Shown piece by piece: positions 16,315 to 26,248 of a DNA stretch of 64,000 bases; the stretch's first letter is position 1, and each line of letters begins with the position of its first letter. Source of the stretch: Pseudarthrobacter sp. PS3-L1 (GTDB taxonomy: Bacteria > Actinomycetota > Actinomycetes > Actinomycetales > Micrococcaceae). The translations under genes and the position numbers were made by a program. Below the pieces are notes generated by a model, which worked only from the letters and a program-made list of their open reading frames with translations, made no database searches and had not been told where the DNA came from. Location of the stretch: positions 248,001 through 312,000 of the forward strand of contig NZ_JASISU010000002.1 in assembly GCF_030063285.1 (NCBI RefSeq), in the 5' to 3' direction.

Positions 16315-18324
16315 GTGTCAGATGCCCAGCAGATCACCCTTATCGTTGACGGCGACGAGACCTCGGTGACTGAGGGAACCACCGGAGCGGAACTGTTCTT
16401 CGAACGTCGTGACGTTGTTGTGGCCCGTGTCAACGGTGAGCTCAAGGACCTCGATCAAATCCTTCCCGCCGGGGCCACCGTCGAAGGTGTCACTGTGGAG
16501 TCCCCGGATGGACTTGATGTCCTGCGCCACTCCACCGCCCACGTCATGGCACAGGCCGTGCAGCAGCTGCGACCGGACGCCAAATTGGGAATTGGCCCCT
16601 ACATCACTGATGGTTTCTACTTCGATTTTGAGGTCTCCGAGCCTTTCACCCCAGAGGACCTCAAGACCCTCGAGAAGATGATGCTGAAGATCGTCAACCA
16701 GAACCAGAAGTTTGTTCGTCGCGTTGTGACCGAGGACGAGGCCCGGGCGGCCATGGCCAATGAGCCCTACAAGCTTGAGCTGCTGGGCAAAAAGAATGAC
16801 AGCAACGATTCAGCCGAGGGTGTGAATGTTGAGGTGGGCGCTGGCGACATCACCATCTACGACAACGTTGACCGCAAAAGTGGGGACACCATCTGGTGCG
16901 ACCTGTGCCGTGGCCCGCACCTGCCCAATACCAAACTGATCTCCAACGCCTTTGCCCTGACCCGGTCCTCGGCCGCCTACTGGCTCGGCGACCAGAAGAA
17001 CCAGCAGCTCCAGCGCATCTACGGCACAGCATGGCCCACCAAGGACGCGTTGAAAGCGTACCAGAAACGGATCGCTGAAGCCGAGCGTCGCGACCACCGC
17101 AAGCTCGGCGTCGAACTTGATCTTTTCTCTTTCCCTGACGAACTCGGCTCTGGCCTACCCGTGTTCCACCCCAAGGGCGGCATCATCCGCAAAGCCATGG
17201 AGGATTACTCCCGGCAGCGGCACGTGGACGCAGGCTACGAGTTCGTCTACACACCGCATATCACCAAGGGCCACCTGTATGAAGTCTCGGGCCACCTTGA
17301 CTGGTACAAGGACGGCATGTTCCCGGCCATGCACGTAGACGCGGAGCTCAACGAGGACGGCACCGTGCGCAAGCCCGGGCAGGACTATTACCTGAAGCCA
17401 ATGAATTGCCCCATGCACAACCTGATCTTCCGTTCCCGTGGCCGTTCCTACCGCGAGCTGCCCCTGCGGCTCTTCGAATTCGGCTCCGTGTACCGCTATG
17501 AGAAGTCCGGCGTCGTGCACGGCCTGACCCGCGTGCGTGGCATGACCCAGGATGACGCCCACATCTACTGCACCCGCGAGCAGATGAAAGGCGAACTGAC
17601 AGAGACCCTGAACTTTGTCCTGGGACTGCTCAAGGATTACGGACTGGATGATTTCTACCTGGAACTCTCCACCAAGAACCCGGAAAAGTACGTTGGCGAC
17701 GACGCCACCTGGGATGAGGCCACCGCAACCCTGGCCGAGGTCGCAGCAGATTCGGGCCTGGAGCTGGTTCCGGATCCAGGTGGAGCCGCGTTCTACGGCC
17801 CCAAGATCTCCGTCCAGGCCAAGGACGCACTGGGCCGGACCTGGCAGATGTCCACCATCCAGTTGGACTTCAACCTGCCGGAGCGGTTTGAACTCGAATA
17901 CCAGGCAGCAGACGGTTCGCGCCAGCGCCCGGTCATGATCCACCGCGCCCTCTTTGGTTCGGTGGAACGCTTCATGGGTGTGCTGACCGAGCACTATGCC
18001 GGGGCGTTCCCCGCCTGGCTTTCACCCGTTCAGGTGGTGGCGGTGCCGGTAGCGGAAGCATTCAATGACTACATGTTCGACGTCGTCGCCCAGCTCAAAA
18101 AGGCTGGCATCCGTGCCGAAGTGGACATCTCCTCCGACAGGTTCCCGAAGAAGATCCGCACCGCCAGCAAGGACAAGATCCCCTTTGTGCTGATCGCCGG
18201 TGGCGAGGATGCCGAGGCTGGTGCCGTGTCCTTCCGTTTCCGGGACGGCAGCCAGGACAACGGCGTGCCCGTGGCCGAGGCTGTCCGCAGGATCACCGAA
18301 GCAGTCCGTAACCGTACCGCCTGA
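16315..18324 (+). CDS. thrS: Threonine--tRNA ligase
   Basis: A 669-residue class II threonyl-tRNA synthetase. It has an N-terminal TGS domain (about 1-65), the editing domain with the [10 protein letters not shown] motif around residue 73 and a downstream C-D-L-C-R-G-PH (the His/Cys set for deacylating Ser-tRNA), the catalytic core with [12 protein letters not shown] (zinc-binding Cys) and motif 2 at [16 protein letters not shown], and a C-terminal anticodon domain (from about [12 protein letters not shown]). Length is normal. Start GTG 16315 follows AGGAG. It heads the thrS-HIT-pgsA unit. A CsoR/CstR-like operator lies in its leader. Confidence 0.97.
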   Translation: MSDAQQITLIVDGDETSVTEGTTGAELFFERRDVVVARVNGELKDLDQILPAGATVEGVTVESPDGLDVLRHSTAHVMAQAVQQLRPDAKLGIGPYITDGFYFDFEVSEPFTPEDLKTLEKMMLKIVNQNQKFVRRVVTEDEARAAMANEPYKLELLGKKNDSNDSAEGVNVEVGAGDITIYDNVDRKSGDTIWCDLCRGPHLPNTKLISNAFALTRSSAAYWLGDQKNQQLQRIYGTAWPTKDALKAYQKRIAEAERRDHRKLGVELDLFSFPDELGSGLPVFHPKGGIIRKAMEDYSRQRHVDAGYEFVYTPHITKGHLYEVSGHLDWYKDGMFPAMHVDAELNEDGTVRKPGQDYYLKPMNCPMHNLIFRSRGRSYRELPLRLFEFGSVYRYEKSGVVHGLTRVRGMTQDDAHIYCTREQMKGELTETLNFVLGLLKDYGLDDFYLELSTKNPEKYVGDDATWDEATATLAEVAADSGLELVPDPGGAAFYGPKISVQAKDALGRTWQMSTIQLDFNLPERFELEYQAADGSRQRPVMIHRALFGSVERFMGVLTEHYAGAFPAWLSPVQVVAVPVAEAFNDYMFDVVAQLKKAGIRAEVDISSDRFPKKIRTASKDKIPFVLIAGGEDAEAGAVSFRFRDGSQDNGVPVAEAVRRITEAVRNRTA

Positions 18325-18339
18325 GAAAGTAGCTAACGC

Positions 18340-18924
18340 GTGCAGGAAACCACAGGACCCGGCTACCCAGACGATGCCTCGGTCACGGATGACTTCACTC
18401 TGGCCGGGGTCCCAGACGCCTTCCAGCGTCTGTGGACTCCGCATCGGATGGCCTATATCAAGGGCGGACAGGACCAGTTCAAAGGCAAGGATGACTGTCC
18501 CTTCTGCGTAGGGCCCGCACGCAGTGATGAGGAATCACTGATTGTGCACCGGGGGACACACTGCTACGTGGTGCTGAATCTCTTCCCGTACAACCCAGGC
18601 CACCTGCTCGTCTGCCCGTACCGTCACGTCCCCGACTACACGGACCTGACGGTGGAGGAAACGGCCGAGTTCGCAGACCTTGCCCAGACAGCCATGCGAG
18701 CTTTGCGGGCGGTTGCCAATCCTGGCGGATTCAACCTGGGCATGAACCAGGGTGCAGTGGGCGGGGCCGGAATCGCTGCGCATCTGCACCAGCACGTGGT
18801 TCCTCGGTGGGGTGGCGATGGAAACTTCTTTCCCATCATTGCCCAGACCAAGGCCATCACCCAGACCCTGGACGAGGTACGCCAGCAACTCGCCGAAGCA
18901 TGGCCAGGAGCAGCACGTGCTTAA
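18340..18924 (+). CDS. HIT-family hydrolase/phosphorylase
   Basis: A 194-residue histidine-triad protein with the motif HLHQHVVPRW (HxHxHxx) near residue 150 and a CPFC pair near residue 52, typical of actinobacterial AP4A phosphorylase-like HIT proteins. The mycobacterial protein at the same locus degrades diadenosine tetraphosphate, a by-product of aminoacyl-tRNA synthetases, which fits its place after thrS. It starts with GTG at 18340, 15 bp after thrS, and its end overlaps pgsA by 8 bp. The exact substrate is inferred by synteny. Confidence 0.88.
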   Translation: MQETTGPGYPDDASVTDDFTLAGVPDAFQRLWTPHRMAYIKGGQDQFKGKDDCPFCVGPARSDEESLIVHRGTHCYVVLNLFPYNPGHLLVCPYRHVPDYTDLTVEETAEFADLAQTAMRALRAVANPGGFNLGMNQGAVGGAGIAAHLHQHVVPRWGGDGNFFPIIAQTKAITQTLDEVRQQLAEAWPGAARA

Positions 18925-19537
18925 TCGCCACGCCCGGGGCTTCTTCACCGCCCTGTTCAGTCCCTTGGCCCGCTGGCTCCTGAAAATGGGAGTGTCACCG
19001 GATGCCGTCACACTGGTCGGAACTGCTGGTGTTGTTGTTGGGGCGCTTGTTTTTTATCCGCTGGGCCAGCTGTTCTGGGGCACGCTGTTCATTACGGCAT
19101 TCATCTTCTCGGATGTCATCGACGGCATCATGGCGCGCATGGGTAACAGCACCGGGCGTTGGGGCAGCTTCCTTGATTCGACGCTGGACCGGGTAGCAGA
19201 CGGGGCACTTTTTGCCGGCGTCGCCATCTGGTTCTTCACCGGGGGAGACAACCAGCCAATCGCCATTGCCGCGATGCTCTGCTTGGTCCTGGGGATGGTG
19301 GTCTCCTATGCGCGGGCGAAAGCCGAGTCGCTCGGTTTCCAGGCGAACGTGGGGATCGCCGAACGCGCGGAACGCCTCGTTTCGGTGTTGGTAGTCACAG
19401 GATTTACAGGCCTTGGGCTGCCCCCGATCGTCCTGCTGGTGACCCTCATTCTGCTGGCATTGGCCAGCACTATCACAGTCATCCAGCGGGCCAGGGCTGT
19501 CCGAAAGCAGTCGCTGGAGGATACCAAGCCCGCGTAA
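18917..19537 (+). CDS. pgsA: CDP-alcohol phosphatidyltransferase, probable phosphatidylinositol-phosphate synthase
   Basis: A 206-residue membrane enzyme with about six helices and the full CDP-alcohol transferase motif D-G-x2-A-R-x8-G-x3-D-x3-D, read as DGIMARMGNSTGRWGSFLDS followed by TLD. By gene order (thrS-HIT-pgsA) it matches the actinobacterial enzyme that makes phosphatidylinositol phosphate from CDP-diacylglycerol and inositol phosphate. Start is GTG 18917 with AGGAG at 18906-18910, giving an 8-bp overlap with the HIT gene. The acyltransferase and mannosyltransferase genes that follow it in mycobacteria are not here; pdxS is next. Confidence 0.85.
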   Translation: MLNRHARGFFTALFSPLARWLLKMGVSPDAVTLVGTAGVVVGALVFYPLGQLFWGTLFITAFIFSDVIDGIMARMGNSTGRWGSFLDSTLDRVADGALFAGVAIWFFTGGDNQPIAIAAMLCLVLGMVVSYARAKAESLGFQANVGIAERAERLVSVLVVTGFTGLGLPPIVLLVTLILLALASTITVIQRARAVRKQSLEDTKPA

Positions 19538-19681
19538 CCAATCCCGATTAAGGCGGGCCGTTGGCGTGGGTTTACTATTAGGACAGCCCGGTCAACCAAC
19601 CCGGCTATCCGGGGTGTTCAGCAGGCTTTTCCTGGTGTCTACCCACGGTTGAAGATCAGCTCTCTACCCATAGGGGTTTTT

Positions 19682-20599
19682 GTGTCTACACCTGATGTAA
19701 GCAACGGATCCGCCGCCAGCGTCACTGGTAGCAACCGCGTCAAGCGAGGCATGGCGGAGATGCTCAAGGGCGGCGTCATCATGGACGTTGTCAATGTGGA
19801 ACAGGCCAAGATTGCAGAGGATGCAGGCGCCGTCGCCGTCATGGCCCTGGAACGCGTCCCTGCCGATATCCGCGCCCAGGGTGGTGTGTCCCGCATGTCT
19901 GACCCGGACATGATCGACAAGATCATCGAAGCCGTGTCAGTTCCGGTGATGGCCAAGGCGCGGATCGGGCACTTTGTCGAGGCGCAGGTCCTGCAATCCC
20001 TCGGCGTTGACTACATTGATGAGTCTGAGGTCCTGACCCCGGCGGATTACATCAATCACATCGACAAGTGGAAATTCACTGTTCCTTTTGTGTGTGGTGC
20101 CACGAACCTCGGCGAAGCGCTGCGGCGCATCAATGAGGGTGCAGCCATGATCCGTTCCAAGGGCGAGGCCGGCACCGGAGATGTTTCCAACGCCACCGGA
20201 CACATGCGGAAGATCCGCTCCGAGATCGCCAAGCTTGCGGCGCTCCCGGAAGACGAGCTGTATGTTGCAGCCAAGGAACTTCAGGCACCGTACGAACTTG
20301 TCAAGGAAGTCGCCGCATCCGGCAAGCTTCCCGTCGTCCTGTTCACGGCTGGTGGGATCGCGACTCCGGCGGACGCTGCCATGATGATGCAGCTTGGCGC
20401 CGACGGCGTATTTGTTGGATCCGGTATCTTCAAGTCCGGCAACCCGGCCCAGCGCGCCGCCGCAGTGGTCAAGGCCACCACGTTCTTTGATGATCCCGAT
20501 GTCATCGCCTCAGCCTCCCGCGGTCTGGGCGAAGCCATGGTGGGCATCAACGTTGACGAAATCCCGCAGCCGCACCGCCTGGCGGAGCGCGGCTGGTAA
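19682..20599 (+). CDS. pdxS: Pyridoxal 5'-phosphate synthase subunit PdxS
   Basis: A 305-residue (beta/alpha)8-barrel enzyme that makes PLP from ribose 5-phosphate, glyceraldehyde 3-phosphate and ammonia supplied by PdxT. Conserved blocks include [17 protein letters not shown] (catalytic lysine region), [23 protein letters not shown] and the GTGDV...GH phosphate/active-site segment. Start GTG 19682 follows AGGGG at 19671-19675. A longer upstream frame to 19649 lacks support. Its partner pdxT is about 7.8 kb downstream instead of adjacent. A strong bidirectional hairpin ends the transcript. Confidence 0.97.
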   Translation: MSTPDVSNGSAASVTGSNRVKRGMAEMLKGGVIMDVVNVEQAKIAEDAGAVAVMALERVPADIRAQGGVSRMSDPDMIDKIIEAVSVPVMAKARIGHFVEAQVLQSLGVDYIDESEVLTPADYINHIDKWKFTVPFVCGATNLGEALRRINEGAAMIRSKGEAGTGDVSNATGHMRKIRSEIAKLAALPEDELYVAAKELQAPYELVKEVAASGKLPVVLFTAGGIATPADAAMMMQLGADGVFVGSGIFKSGNPAQRAAAVVKATTFFDDPDVIASASRGLGEAMVGINVDEIPQPHRLAERGW

Positions 20600-20618
20600 C
20601 CAGCACTCCCGCGAACAC

Positions 20619-20664
20619 ACGACGGCGGGTGGCCACCTTTCTGAAGGTGGCCACCCGCCGTCGT
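20619..20664. terminator. Perfect 21-bp bidirectional hairpin
   Basis: Arms 20619-20639 and 20644-20664 are perfectly complementary over 21 bp with a TCTG loop. It lies between convergent pdxS and the M3 peptidase gene and should stop transcription from both sides. There is no T-run on the plus side. Confidence 0.9.
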
Positions 20665-20696
20665 TCTCGAAGAAAGTGGATCCGAACGGGACGGGC

Positions 20697-22709
20697 TCAG
20701 TCCAGGCCGCGCCGCTTCAACAGGGGTTCTAGCTTTGCTTCCCGCCCGCGCAGGCTCCGGAAGGATTCCAGTGGGTCCCGGCTGTTGCCCCGCGACAGGA
20801 GCTCAGACCTGAACCGGCCGCCGTTGTCACGGGTGAGCCCTCCGTTTTCGGTGAACCAGTCCACGGTTTCGGCGTCGAGGACCTCGCTCCAGATATAGGA
20901 ATAGTAGCCTGCCGAATAGCCGGATCCAGCGAAGATGTGCTGGAAGTAGCCTGTCCTATAGCGTGGCGCTATGAGCGGGTGGTCCAACCCTGCATCGGAC
21001 AGGGCCTTGATTTCGAAAGCCTGTGCATCGTCGGGGATGGATGCCTGACCCACCATATGCCATGCCAGGTCAAGGAGCGCTGCTCCCAGGTACTCAGTGG
21101 TTCCGAAACCCTCGCCCCACTGCTGGGCTGCGAGGAGTTTGTCAGCAACTTCCTGCGGAAGCTGGGCACCTGTGGCGTGGTGGCGTGCGTAGTTGGCCAG
21201 TACCTCCGGCCACAGGATCCACATCTCATTGACCTGTGAGGGGTATTCCACGAAGTCTCGCGGTACTGACGTCCCGGAAAAGCGCGGGTACGTCACGTTG
21301 GAGAACAACCCATGCAGGGCGTGTCCAAACTCATGGAAAGTGGTCCGCAACTGATCGAGGGTCAGCAGGGTGGGTTCGCCGGCTGCCGGCTTGGAAATAT
21401 TGAGGTTGTTGATCACCACGGGCTTTGTACCGAGCAGGTCCGACTGCTGGACCAGGGAATTCATCCACGCCCCGCCCCGCTTTGTCGGCCGTGCGTAGTA
21501 GTCGCCCAGGAAGAGCCCCAGTTCGCTGCCATCCTCATTGCGGACCTCCCAGACCCGGACATCCGGATGGTAGCCAACAAGGTCCTTCCGTTCATGGAAT
21601 GTAATGCCGAACAGGTTTGTCGCGGCAAAAAAAACACCATCCTTCAGGACGCGGTCTAGCTCGAAGTATGGGCGCAGGGCTGCCTCGTCCACAGCATATT
21701 TTTCACGGCGCACCATGGCCGAGTAATAGGCCCAGTCCCAGGCTTCCAACGGATGTCCGGCAATCTCCGCCAGCGCGGTGGCTTCAGAAGTGGCGTTGCG
21801 GACTGCAGCCGGTGCCATGCGTGCCAGCATGGATGCCACAGCTGCAAAATCCGGTGCAGTCTGTTGGTCAACCACAAGCTCCGCGTAGTTGGCGAAGCCG
21901 AGCAACTCAGCCTTTTCCGCACGGAGGGTGGCGAGCGAGCGGGCCAGGTCCAGGACATCCAGATCGCCGCCGCCGCTGCCCCGGCTTACCGACGCTTCAT
22001 AGAGGCGACGCCGCACCGTGCGGTCACGCAGCGTGGCCAACGGCGGCTGATTGGTTGGTTGGATCAGCGTCAGGAGGTACTTCCCCTGCTGGCCGGCAGC
22101 GGTTGCTGCTTCGGCAGCCGAGCTGATGTCATCCGCAGCCATCCCATCGAGTTCCTCAACCGTGTCGACCAGCAGGGCACCCGCTTTCATTCCGTCTTTA
22201 ACCCGTTGGCCGTACTCCGTGCCAAGCCGAGACAACTCTGCATTGATGCTACGGAGCCGTTCCTGCCCATGTGCATCAAGGGCAATGCCTGCCTGCCGGA
22301 ATTCTTTGCGGTAGTCCTCGACCAGACGGACCGATTCAGGATCCAGGTCCGCCATGTCAATGGCATGGAATCGTGCAAAGAGGTCGCTGTTGAGGAATAT
22401 CTCATCGTCGTGGGCGGAGAACAGGGGAGAGAGCTTCGTCTCCAGGGCTGCAATATCAGGTGTGGAGTGAGCTGATACCAGAGTAAAAAACGATGCCGAT
22501 GCTCGTTGCAGGAGCTGCCCGGCGCGCTCCATTGCAACGGCCGTATTGCTGAACGTTGGCGCCTCCACGGTGTTGACAATGGCCGCGATCTCGGAGGCAT
22601 GCTCTTTCAGTCCGGCCAGGACCGCCTCTTCGTAGTGCTGTATTTCGATGGTGGAGAACGGGGGCAATCCGTAGGGGAGTGAGCTGGCTACCAGCAGCGG
22701 GTTCGTCAT
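20697..22709 (-). CDS. M3-family oligopeptidase (peptidyl-dipeptidase Dcp-like)
   Basis: A 670-residue zinc metallopeptidase with the gluzincin motif in TTFHEFGHALHG (HExGH, the third ligand Glu lying about 27 residues on in the E-Y-P-S segment). The size, the N-terminal helical region and the C-terminal H-x-F-AGSGYSAGYYSYIWSEVLD block match the Dcp branch of thimet-like oligopeptidases. No signal peptide is seen, so it should be cytoplasmic and act in late peptide turnover. Start ATG 22709. It is divergent from the CapA-like gene with a 96-bp spacer. Confidence 0.93.
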   Translation of the reverse strand: MTNPLLVASSLPYGLPPFSTIEIQHYEEAVLAGLKEHASEIAAIVNTVEAPTFSNTAVAMERAGQLLQRASASFFTLVSAHSTPDIAALETKLSPLFSAHDDEIFLNSDLFARFHAIDMADLDPESVRLVEDYRKEFRQAGIALDAHGQERLRSINAELSRLGTEYGQRVKDGMKAGALLVDTVEELDGMAADDISSAAEAATAAGQQGKYLLTLIQPTNQPPLATLRDRTVRRRLYEASVSRGSGGGDLDVLDLARSLATLRAEKAELLGFANYAELVVDQQTAPDFAAVASMLARMAPAAVRNATSEATALAEIAGHPLEAWDWAYYSAMVRREKYAVDEAALRPYFELDRVLKDGVFFAATNLFGITFHERKDLVGYHPDVRVWEVRNEDGSELGLFLGDYYARPTKRGGAWMNSLVQQSDLLGTKPVVINNLNISKPAAGEPTLLTLDQLRTTFHEFGHALHGLFSNVTYPRFSGTSVPRDFVEYPSQVNEMWILWPEVLANYARHHATGAQLPQEVADKLLAAQQWGEGFGTTEYLGAALLDLAWHMVGQASIPDDAQAFEIKALSDAGLDHPLIAPRYRTGYFQHIFAGSGYSAGYYSYIWSEVLDAETVDWFTENGGLTRDNGGRFRSELLSRGNSRDPLESFRSLRGREAKLEPLLKRRGLD

Positions 22710-22805
22710 GAAACAAATCTTTCACATCATGCCCAGGTTCTCAACGGTGCCCGACACGCAAGTACCCCAAGGTTCTTTGGACCGACTAGGTCTACGATCG
22801 GCTCC

Positions 22806-24188
22806 ATGGGGAACATTCGGACCAGATTTTTCCGGCGACGGGCGGCATCAAGTGAGCTAACTGACAATACGCCTGTCCCAAACGGGGCCATCCGGGGCGG
22901 TGCAGCACCGCTCCGTGTTCACAGTTTCCAAAGGACGCGACCTGCACCGCCTGTCAGGTCCGCCGTCGTGCTCGCTGCTGTGGTGGTTTTAGCAGCATCG
23001 GGATGCGGGCTGGTGGCGGAGGACAACGCCCGCAATGGTGGAGTATCAAACTCTGCACCAGGCCCTGGCTCGGCCAGCATTGGCCTCCTCACTAACCAGC
23101 CGCCTTCGAGCACCCCAACGCCCGTGGCCACTCCTGGTAAAGGCGCTGACTGTCCCACGCTGAGATGCGCATCAGTGCTGTTGACCGGGGACATGCTGGT
23201 GCATGCCCAACTCTGGCAGCAAGCGGCGGAAGATGCTGCTGCGGCCGGATCACCAGGACTGGATTTCAGAGCACTGCTCGAGGGACAGCGGCGCTATATT
23301 GCCTCGAGTGATCTGGCTATCTGCCATCAAGAGACCCCTGTAGCTGGCCCCGAGGGTCCGTTTTCCGCGTATCCGTCCTTCAACGTACCGCCGCAGATCA
23401 TCACGGCGTCGAAGGCTGTTGGCTACCAGGCCTGCACCACGGCCAGCAACCACACCATTGACCGGGGTACCGAAGGGCTCGAGCGGACACTTGACGCACT
23501 GGACGCGGCAAAACTGAAGCACACTGGCTCATACCGGACCGAGGCAGCGGCGCAGCAGCTGCTGATCTTACCCACGCCAGCGGCCAAGATTGCCGTGATC
23601 CAGGGAACGTATGGCCTGAATGGACAGGTCCCGGATTTTCCGTGGCAAGTGGACATGCTCGATGCGAACACAATGATCGCCAAGGCCCGGCAGGCGCGAG
23701 CACAAGGTGCTGACATTGTTCTCGGTGCCATGCATGCAGGGGAGGAATACGCCAAAGTCCCCAATGCCGAGCAGGAAGAGGTCGCTCACGCCTTGGCGGA
23801 CAGCGGGGAATTCACCATGATTTACGGTCACCATACCCATTCGGTGCTGCCGATCGAGAAGTACATGGGCACCTGGATTGTGTATGGTCTGGGTAACGGT
23901 GTCACGGAGCTCTCGCCCACATACCAGGCAAACAACGAGGGTCTTCTGGTGCGAGCCCAGTTCAGCCAGGACGGTGCCGGTCGATGGAAGGCCTCGGATC
24001 TTGCCTGGGCTGGATCGCTGATGGTCCGCGATCCCTACCGTTGGTGTTCGGTTGCCGCCGACGCTCCCCAAGGTGTCTGCTCAGGTCCACAGACCGATGC
24101 CGAGTCAAGGATGCGGACCAAGACCATTGTGGAGTCGATGGGGGCCGCCGACGCCGGTGCGCACGAACTGCTGATTAGCGCACCATGA
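22806..24188 (+). CDS. CapA-like lipoprotein (poly-gamma-glutamate synthesis/metallophosphatase fold)
   Basis: A 460-residue protein with a lipobox-like LAASGC (Cys about residue 67) after a hydrophobic helix, preceded by an unusually long basic N-terminal stretch. The rest matches the CapA/PgsA metallophosphatase fold: LLTGDMLVH, TASNHTIDRG (Asn-His metal ligands), GAMHAGEEY, and YGHHTHSVLPIEKY. CapA proteins take part in poly-gamma-glutamate capsule export, but no capB or capC homologue is near, so function is open. It is probably anchored outside the membrane. A short hairpin (arms 24189-24194 and 24204-24209) follows the stop codon. Confidence 0.8.
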   Translation: MGNIRTRFFRRRAASSELTDNTPVPNGAIRGGAAPLRVHSFQRTRPAPPVRSAVVLAAVVVLAASGCGLVAEDNARNGGVSNSAPGPGSASIGLLTNQPPSSTPTPVATPGKGADCPTLRCASVLLTGDMLVHAQLWQQAAEDAAAAGSPGLDFRALLEGQRRYIASSDLAICHQETPVAGPEGPFSAYPSFNVPPQIITASKAVGYQACTTASNHTIDRGTEGLERTLDALDAAKLKHTGSYRTEAAAQQLLILPTPAAKIAVIQGTYGLNGQVPDFPWQVDMLDANTMIAKARQARAQGADIVLGAMHAGEEYAKVPNAEQEEVAHALADSGEFTMIYGHHTHSVLPIEKYMGTWIVYGLGNGVTELSPTYQANNEGLLVRAQFSQDGAGRWKASDLAWAGSLMVRDPYRWCSVAADAPQGVCSGPQTDAESRMRTKTIVESMGAADAGAHELLISAP

Positions 24189-24290
24189 GCTGCGGGTTGG
24201 GTGCGCAGCGGCCTTCCCGGATGATAGGGCGGGTCCGTGCGCGCCGGGCAGCTAGCCGCGGTCTGAGCTGACGCCTCCTGTGCCAACGGT

Positions 24291-25133
24291 CTACGGCGTG
24301 GGCAAAGCCAGGACGTCAAGGTGCCCGATCGTGGCCCGTTCAGTGGTGTCCCGCGCGTCGAACCAGGCCTGGGCCTCCCCAGGGGTCACGGCTCCGGCCT
24401 CGGCAGCAGCCTCGGCAATGCCACGTGCCAGTTCAACGGCAAGGGCCCCGGACTCCAATTCCCAGGGTGAGGAACCTGTGGTGACGGTGAAGCCGGCAGC
24501 CTGAAGCCGTTGGGCCAGGCCTTCTGCCGCGCGCGGCCCCGCCGCGCGTCCAAAACCCTTGTCTGTCTGCTGATGCGCATTAAAGCCGGACAGGATGGCA
24601 GCGTCCCCTTCATGCGACGGGACCCACTCCTGGAGACCGTCGTAGGTCAGGACGGTGTACAGCGGAATACCGGCATCCCGGAGTGCGGCGGTGAAGGTAT
24701 CCAGCCAGCCCTCCGATACAAGATCAAAAAGTGCTGCAGCGCTCACCAAATCCGGCGTGGGATCGGCTGTCAGGACGGAGTCCAGATCCACTGTCAGGTC
24801 GGCTTGCCGGAAGCTGATAGCCAGGAGTTTGCCGTCTTTCCTGACCAGGAGGGACTCACCGTCATCGCGGGCTTCATCTGCCCAGTTGGCGAGTACATCG
24901 CGGGCAGCGCTCAGGAGGGCTGGATCGTAGTCCACCAGCGTCCATCTTTGCCTGTCAGGCAGGAGGTGGAAGGTCCCCCGAAGGTTAGAACCGGCACCAC
25001 AGCCCAGATCTACCACCCGAATGCTCCGGTGGCTGGCAAAGTGTTCACGCAGGGCTGTGGCAACCGGCAGCGAACGGGCAGCGTGGTCCGCAGGCTCGCG
25101 CAGGGCCAGCCAGTCAGCGCTGAAGCCGCTCAT
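24291..25133 (-). CDS. Class I SAM-dependent methyltransferase
   Basis: A 280-residue protein with SAM-binding motif I VVDLGCGAGSNLRG and an acidic motif II in LVDYDPALL. The N-terminus FSADWLALREPADHAAR is characteristic of a group often found with an actinobacterial GT4 glycosyltransferase. The target is unknown. The start ATG 25133 overlaps the glycosyltransferase stop (ATGA), making this the last gene of the murT-gatD-glycosyltransferase-methyltransferase unit. A longer frame to 25223 lies inside the glycosyltransferase gene and is not needed. A small molecule or a sugar is a likelier acceptor than nucleic acid, but this is inference. Confidence 0.78.
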   Translation of the reverse strand: MSGFSADWLALREPADHAARSLPVATALREHFASHRSIRVVDLGCGAGSNLRGTFHLLPDRQRWTLVDYDPALLSAARDVLANWADEARDDGESLLVRKDGKLLAISFRQADLTVDLDSVLTADPTPDLVSAAALFDLVSEGWLDTFTAALRDAGIPLYTVLTYDGLQEWVPSHEGDAAILSGFNAHQQTDKGFGRAAGPRAAEGLAQRLQAAGFTVTTGSSPWELESGALAVELARGIAEAAAEAGAVTPGEAQAWFDARDTTERATIGHLDVLALPTP

Positions 25134-26248
25134 GCTGCCCGCCCCATCGCTGCCGCGTGCAGGACACCTGCAACTGTGGAAGCCGTGTCGTTCCACCGTG
25201 GCAGATGTTCTCCAGCAGCCCACGAGCGTTCTGCCGTGGCTGCCCGGAGGGACGGGTCCGCCAGCATGGCCCGTAGTGCACCTTCCAGGGCCGGTGCATC
25301 ATAAGGGGCCACTTTAAGGGCTGCACCATCGGGGACTGTTTCTGCCGCAGCACCGCCCGTTGTGGATACGATCGGCAGCCCATGGGCCATTGCTTCAGTT
25401 AGTACCATTCCAAATCCTTCATAGAGAGACGGCATCACAAACACGTCACTGGAGCAATACGCGGCGTCGAGCGCTGCCGTCTCTAGGATCCCCGCGAAGT
25501 GGATTCGGTTTCCCAGCCCGGTGCGTTCGAGTGCTTCCCGTACCGCGGCCACTTCCCTGGGTGAGCGGCTGGTGTCACCGACAATCCGGAGGTTCCAGTC
25601 GAGGTCCTGTAGTCGAGCCAGCGCCTCGACCAGGACTGTGTACCCCTTGCGTGGTGTGACAGTCCCCACGCAAAGCAGGCTCAACGGACCTGGCATCCCA
25701 TTCCTGGATGCGGCGTCCGGGCGCGAGCCCGTGGCACGGCGCGCTGCAAAGGTGCCGGGAACTGCAACGGTGATGCGTTCAGCGGAGACGCCGTAGGTGT
25801 CAGCCAGAAGGTGGGCGGTGTTTGCGCTGGTGACAATAACGTGGCGGGCGTGCGCCAGCGCATTCCGCTCGGAGTGCTCCAGCCGGTGGCGTTCTGCCGC
25901 CGAAATTCCAGTTTCCAGCGCAAGGGGGTGGTGAACCAGGGGGACCATCGTCTGAGTGATGTCGGCAAGGACTTTGACCGGAAGAGCCCCATAGGCCAGA
26001 CCGTCCACCAGCACGACGGCGGTTTCCGGCAGCCCGGCGAGCGCGCGTTGGGTGCCCACAATGTCAGCCCCTGTGGGCTTGGGGAAGGATCCCGGCAGCA
26101 CCACGTGATGCAGGGTGAGGCCGGTTGCCGGAATAGCGGCCATGAGTTCCCTGGCGTATCCGTACCCTCCGGTCAGTGTGGCGAGGTCCCCGGGAACCGC
26201 AAAATGAAAGCTGATGTCCGCATCGCTTCCCTCGCCACGGTAGTTCAC
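25130..26248 (-). CDS. GT4-family glycosyltransferase
   Basis: A 372-residue GT-B glycosyltransferase. The N-terminal domain opens with HFAVPGDLATLTGGYGYARELM. The C-terminal nucleotide-sugar domain holds CVGTVTPRKGYTVLVEAL, the PSLYEGFGMVLTEAMAHGLPIV block with the E-x7-E type pair of retaining GT4 enzymes, and a final GGAAAETV loop. Start is GTG 26248 within a GTGA overlap with gatD. Donor and acceptor are unknown. Close-looking actinobacterial proteins sit in gene sets with a similar methyltransferase and pterin-type genes; here the neighbour is instead MurT-GatD, which raises an envelope role. Confidence 0.82.
   Translation of the reverse strand: MNYRGEGSDADISFHFAVPGDLATLTGGYGYARELMAAIPATGLTLHHVVLPGSFPKPTGADIVGTQRALAGLPETAVVLVDGLAYGALPVKVLADITQTMVPLVHHPLALETGISAAERHRLEHSERNALAHARHVIVTSANTAHLLADTYGVSAERITVAVPGTFAARRATGSRPDAASRNGMPGPLSLLCVGTVTPRKGYTVLVEALARLQDLDWNLRIVGDTSRSPREVAAVREALERTGLGNRIHFAGILETAALDAAYCSSDVFVMPSLYEGFGMVLTEAMAHGLPIVSTTGGAAAETVPDGAALKVAPYDAPALEGALRAMLADPSLRAATAERSWAAGEHLPRWNDTASTVAGVLHAAAMGRAA

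Noticed and set aside
22806..24188. Poly-gamma-glutamate capsule locus
   Set aside because: Only a CapA-like protein is present. CapB, CapC and CapD-like genes are missing nearby.
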